This document shows, piece after piece, positions 60,950 to 64,000 of a stretch of DNA of 64,000 nucleotides. The stretch is from an uncultured Nioella sp. (GTDB taxonomy: Bacteria; Pseudomonadota; Alphaproteobacteria; Rhodobacterales; Rhodobacteraceae): NCBI GenBank assembly GCA_947498125.1, contig CANMJH010000001.1, forward strand, positions 1,735,679 to 1,799,678, in the 5' to 3' direction. Made by a program: the position numbers and the translations under genes. Position 1 is the first letter of the stretch, and each line of letters opens with the position of its first letter. The notes beneath the pieces are model-generated. The model was not told the DNA's origin. It saw only the letters and a list, made by a program, of their open reading frames with translations, and did not search any database.

Positions 60950-61869
60950 ACTACAAAGAAATCGCGAAAGGCCTTCAGTTTCCGGAAGGTCCCATTTTTT
61001 GTTCCGACGGGACCCTGCTGGTTGTTGAAATTGCGCGTGGTACTTTGACCCGCGTCCACATGGATGGCCGTTTGGAAATCGTCGCAGACTTAGGGGGTGG
61101 GCCGAACGGGGCGGCTATAGGCCCAGATGGACAATGCTATGTTTGTAACAATGGCGGCTACACGTGGATCATCGAAGATGGGCGCTATCGTCCTGCCGGT
61201 GTCTTGAATGAGGCAGATTATTGCGAAGGAAGCATTCAAGTCGTTGATGTCCAATCTGGCGGTTTTGAGGTTACAGTTACGCATTCTGAACTTGGGCCAC
61301 TTGCAGGGCCAAACGACATCGCTTTCGACCGGGCCGGTGGTTACTGGTTCACTGACACAGGTAAGGCGTGGAAGAACGAGCAAACGCGAGGTGCCGTTCA
61401 CTACGTTCCGGCCGGAACACGCAAGATTTCTGAAACCATACATCCATTGGTTATGCCAAATGGCATAGGTCTGTCTGCCAATGAAACGGAACTTTTCATA
61501 GCGGAAACAGTTACCGGGCGACTATGGGGGTTTGACCTAGTCGCCTCAGGTCGCCTTGCGAGACGACCCTGGCCTTCGCCAACGGGTGGGCGGCTTGTTG
61601 CGGGGTTACCTGGCTTACAGAACCTAGATTCCCTCGCTCTTGATGCTGCTGAAAACATCGTTGTAGCCACACTGATGCGCGGGGGATTATCAGTCATCTC
61701 CTCCCAAGGAGCATTGCTCGATTTTGTCGAACTGGATGATCCATATGTCAGCAATATCTGTTTTGGCGGCTGCGACAACAAGACGGCGTTCGTCACGATG
61801 TCCTACTCGGGAAGAGTCGTAGCTATCGACTGGCCGTATGCGGGCTTGGCCCTCCCATTCTCCATCTGA
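60946..61869 (+). CDS. SMP-30/gluconolactonase family protein
   Basis: A 307-residue six-bladed propeller hydrolase. The metal ligands of the family are recognisable: Glu in FPEGP, Asn in GPNDIAF, and Asp in NLDSLALD. It would open a lactone ring. It is translationally coupled to the aldolase-like gene. Confidence 0.88.
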   Translation: MNYKEIAKGLQFPEGPIFCSDGTLLVVEIARGTLTRVHMDGRLEIVADLGGGPNGAAIGPDGQCYVCNNGGYTWIIEDGRYRPAGVLNEADYCEGSIQVVDVQSGGFEVTVTHSELGPLAGPNDIAFDRAGGYWFTDTGKAWKNEQTRGAVHYVPAGTRKISETIHPLVMPNGIGLSANETELFIAETVTGRLWGFDLVASGRLARRPWPSPTGGRLVAGLPGLQNLDSLALDAAENIVVATLMRGGLSVISSQGALLDFVELDDPYVSNICFGGCDNKTAFVTMSYSGRVVAIDWPYAGLALPFSI

Positions 61870-61886
61870 TTCAAAGGAAATTTACG

Positions 61887-62324
61887 ATGCCTGCAAGCGC
61901 AAGAGATGTCAGCGTCTTTTTCTACGGCTCTTTCATGAACGACAAAGTGCTGTCTAAGGCGCGCGTTTCCCCCCGAAACCTGCGGCGAGCAAAGCTTTCG
62001 GGTTTTTCGATTGTTGTATCACCGCGCGCCACTATTGTTCCGGAACATCATGGTTGCGTTTACGGTTTGGTGGGAGAACTCACTCATTTAGAACTCGATA
62101 AGATCTATGCCAAGGATTGGTTCGGCTTTGGATCTTATGTGCCCGAGGCAGTTCTATTAGAGGAAACAGGCTGCTCGGAAACCCCGGCATTGTGCTACAT
62201 CTGCTGGGACATGGAGCCTGCTTCGGCCAGCCGAGAATATCTGTCGCTCATGCTTGAAGTGGGACAGCTGTATGGCTTCCCGACGAGCTACCTGGAAGAG
62301 ATTTCATCGTTCGGTGAGGCTTAG
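61887..62324 (+). CDS. Gamma-glutamylcyclotransferase (AIG2-like) protein
   Basis: A 145-residue protein with the N-terminal YGSF motif (FFYGSFMND) and the Gly-rich segment DWFGFGSYVPEAV carrying a candidate catalytic Glu. The fold releases 5-oxoproline from gamma-glutamyl compounds in characterised members. The ribosome site is AAAGGA. The ATG/GTG repeat starts 4 bp after its stop. Confidence 0.8.
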   Translation: MPASARDVSVFFYGSFMNDKVLSKARVSPRNLRRAKLSGFSIVVSPRATIVPEHHGCVYGLVGELTHLELDKIYAKDWFGFGSYVPEAVLLEETGCSETPALCYICWDMEPASASREYLSLMLEVGQLYGFPTSYLEEISSFGEA

Positions 62325-62328
62325 GCTG

Positions 62329-62379
62329 ATGATGATGATGATGATGATGGTGATGGTGATGGTGATGGTGATGGTGATG
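62329..62379 (+). repeat. In-frame ATG/GTG trinucleotide array
   Basis: Seven consecutive ATG codons (62329-62349) are followed by five GTG-ATG units (62350-62379). All are in the frame of the aldehyde dehydrogenase that continues with GAA CCC ATG. In a shifted frame the same bases read as tandem TGA stops. Confidence 0.95.
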
Positions 62380-63696
62380 GAACCCATGCCGAATTCAGCA
62401 CTCAAGGCAACCATAGACTTGGCCTCCAAAGCGCAGTTTACATATGCTACCGCGCCTTCCCACCTTAGATCAGACTGGTTGTCAGCTGCGGCTCGCTTGG
62501 TTCAGAAGGAGGCCGAACAGTTTGCTCTTTTGATCGTTAAAGAAGGCGTAAAAACGATCACCGAAGCAAGAAACGAGGTCGCGCGCGCAGTTCGCGTTCT
62601 TAGACTATCAGCAGAGGAAGCAACACGCAAAGAGGGGGCGGTTATTGATTTTGGCCAAGAAGCGCGCGCCGCTGGCAAGGTAGGTTGGGTCAACTACAAA
62701 CCAAAGGGGATTATTCTTGGGATAACGCCCTTCAACGATCCACTTAACCTGGTCGCCCATAAGGTCGGTCCGGCGATTGCCGCTGGGAATTCCGTAATAA
62801 TCAAACCACATCCACAAACATCGGGATGTGCCGAAGCTCTGGCCGATGTTTTCCGACGCGCAGGGATGCCGGACGGTTTGTTTCAAGTGATTTGTGGTGG
62901 TTCAGATATCGGCGCTGCGCTTGTACGCCATCCTAAAATTACCATGGTGAGCTTCACCGGCGGGGTTGCGGCAGGACAAGAGATTGCCCGTAACGCAGCG
63001 GGCAAGTCTATTGGCCTGGAGTTAGGGGGTGTCGCTGTAACTATTGTCTCTGATGACGCTGATCTTTCGTTAGCAATCCCAAGTCTGGTTTCAGGGATGT
63101 TTTCTGCTGCGGGTCAAAATTGTCTGCATGTGCAACGGGTCATCGCCCATGAGGCCATCTACGACAGGCTTGCAGATGGACTAAAGACCGCTACCGAGCG
63201 ATTGAGACTTGGATTTCGTACGGACCCTTCAACAGAATTCGGTCGACTGATCCACTCTGATGCTGCGGCGCGATGCTCCGATTGGGTGAAAGAAGCTGTT
63301 GATGGTGGAGCGCGCATTCTAACCGGGGGTGCACGGTTAGAAGACAGTTTTGAACCAACAATTTTGGAAGGTGTTCCGGCCAATGCGCGTCTCAGAACAG
63401 ATGAAATCTTTGGCCCCGTGACATCGCTGGAGTCCTATTCGAAGATCGAAACAGCTGTAGAAATGGCAAGTGCATCAGGTCCTGCACTTGCTGCGGCTGT
63501 TTTTACACGCTCACTGAGCATCCCGTTCAAACTACAGCAGTTGGCGGTTGGCCAAATTGTCGTCAACGACACAACCGACTTTAGAATTGATGCAATGCCG
63601 TTTGGGGGTCCCGCTGGATCAGGGCTTGGCCGGGAAGGAATTCGAGCGGCAATAGATGCAATGAGCGAAGAGCAGGTGATGTGCATTGCGCCCTAG
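62329..63696 (+). CDS. Aldehyde dehydrogenase, N-terminus replaced by a start-codon array
   Basis: An NAD(P)-dependent dehydrogenase of 436 residues from the last in-frame ATG (62386), or up to 455 from the first ATG of the array (62329), which has a GAGG ribosome site 9 bp upstream. The catalytic Cys is in AAGQNCLHVQ, the Asn in ITPFNDP and the general-base Glu in LELGG. The usual ELGGN is ELGGV here. About 30 N-terminal residues usual in the family (the VxNPxTG strand region) are absent. Best resemblance is to lactaldehyde/phosphonoacetaldehyde-type enzymes. Confidence 0.85.
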   Translation: MMMMMMMVMVMVMVMVMEPMPNSALKATIDLASKAQFTYATAPSHLRSDWLSAAARLVQKEAEQFALLIVKEGVKTITEARNEVARAVRVLRLSAEEATRKEGAVIDFGQEARAAGKVGWVNYKPKGIILGITPFNDPLNLVAHKVGPAIAAGNSVIIKPHPQTSGCAEALADVFRRAGMPDGLFQVICGGSDIGAALVRHPKITMVSFTGGVAAGQEIARNAAGKSIGLELGGVAVTIVSDDADLSLAIPSLVSGMFSAAGQNCLHVQRVIAHEAIYDRLADGLKTATERLRLGFRTDPSTEFGRLIHSDAAARCSDWVKEAVDGGARILTGGARLEDSFEPTILEGVPANARLRTDEIFGPVTSLESYSKIETAVEMASASGPALAAAVFTRSLSIPFKLQQLAVGQIVVNDTTDFRIDAMPFGGPAGSGLGREGIRAAIDAMSEEQVMCIAP

Positions 63697-64000
63697 CTGG
63701 GAATAATCCAGACTTATTCTTCTAAGACTGAAGCCGCGCCTGTACAAGTACTCCGGCAATGCTGCATCGTTCAGCTCACGGAGGGCAACCCAAAACTGGT
63801 AAAGCTGCCGTTCGTGCAACCTGCAGTATTTGGAAGTATGGGCTCAATCCAGACGTCGGAGGCGGCGCAGCATCCTGTGATATGCTGGCCGGGTCAACGT
63901 CGGGTTGTCGTTTTGGGAGGGCATGGCGGATCGGAGGATCAGTCATGGAAACACCAAACTAACCTGCCATTCGCGCACTTCGTCCTGCCTGGAACAAGGG
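63697..64000. other. Right-end region without a supported gene
   Basis: Short frames on both strands lack credible starts or recognisable domains. A mobile-element boundary or the start of a gene continuing beyond the window is possible but not visible. Confidence 0.4.

Noticed and set aside
63619..63962. Short frames at the right end as a transposase or integrase remnant
   Set aside because: Neither strand shows a catalytic motif, terminal inverted repeat or target duplication.

Overview
The window reads as a chromosomal segment of an alphaproteobacterium of the order Rhodobacterales (Roseobacter/Rhodobacter group). The indications are a RegB-SenC-RegA redox locus close to ahcY, a DivL-like PAS protein without a kinase domain in front of tsaE-amgK-murU-addB-addA-trxA, the hemD-Mic60-HemY cluster, and tight operons with many ATGA or TAATG overlaps. 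No rRNA, CRISPR array, intact transposase or integrase was found. This is recognition from sequence alone; no database was searched.

Layout. Positions 1-8440 hold the end of an FAD oxidoreductase, a peroxiredoxin, MscS, and a leftward six-gene run (type I exporter ABC and HlyD subunits, glycerophosphodiesterase, small membrane protein, FemAB-like acyltransferase, pterin dehydratase). Positions 8643-14186 are envelope genes: MlaA and MlaC for phospholipid trafficking, an OafA/SGNH acyltransferase and a class A penicillin-binding protein. Positions 14299-18400 hold nitrogen and phosphate uptake: glnK-amtB, a NUDIX hydrolase, and a Pit transporter with a possible Pho box. Positions 18402-28846 are one leftward operon: divL-like, tsaE, amgK, murU, addB, addA, trxA. 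A perfect TTAA-N7-TTAA CtrA-type site lies in front of it. Positions 28905-36285 carry regB, senC, regA, a lipoprotein, a LysR regulator, two overlooked small ORFs (55 and 28 codons), a GNAT, an HD hydrolase and ahcY. Positions 36382-47862 are mostly housekeeping: regulators, an extensin-like enzyme, an aldo-keto reductase with a divergent AraC regulator, EVE, YciI, gpsA, tsaD, hemD, Mic60 and HemY.

A tRNA-Thr(CGT) at 47956-48031 marks a clear change. To its right the content is mosaic and accessory-like: an orphan XRE regulator, an unknown secreted protein, TetR, a tandem pair of secreted MoaF-like proteins, a decayed Rrf2 regulator, and a GC-rich block (membrane protein, luciferase-like protein, two exported SnoaL proteins, LysR). 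Two transporters with a probably leaderless AraC regulator follow, then a GlxA-type regulator next to a four-gene catabolic set (threonine-aldolase-like lyase, SMP-30 lactonase, gamma-glutamylcyclotransferase-like protein, aldehyde dehydrogenase). Three intergenic spaces in this part share a degenerate repeat of about 60 bp.

The most unusual features are the in-frame ATG/GTG trinucleotide array at the start of the aldehyde dehydrogenase, the kinase-less DivL gene with a CtrA-type site, the tandem MoaF-like exported pair, the dispersed repeat family, and the uncharacterised four-enzyme cluster at the right end.
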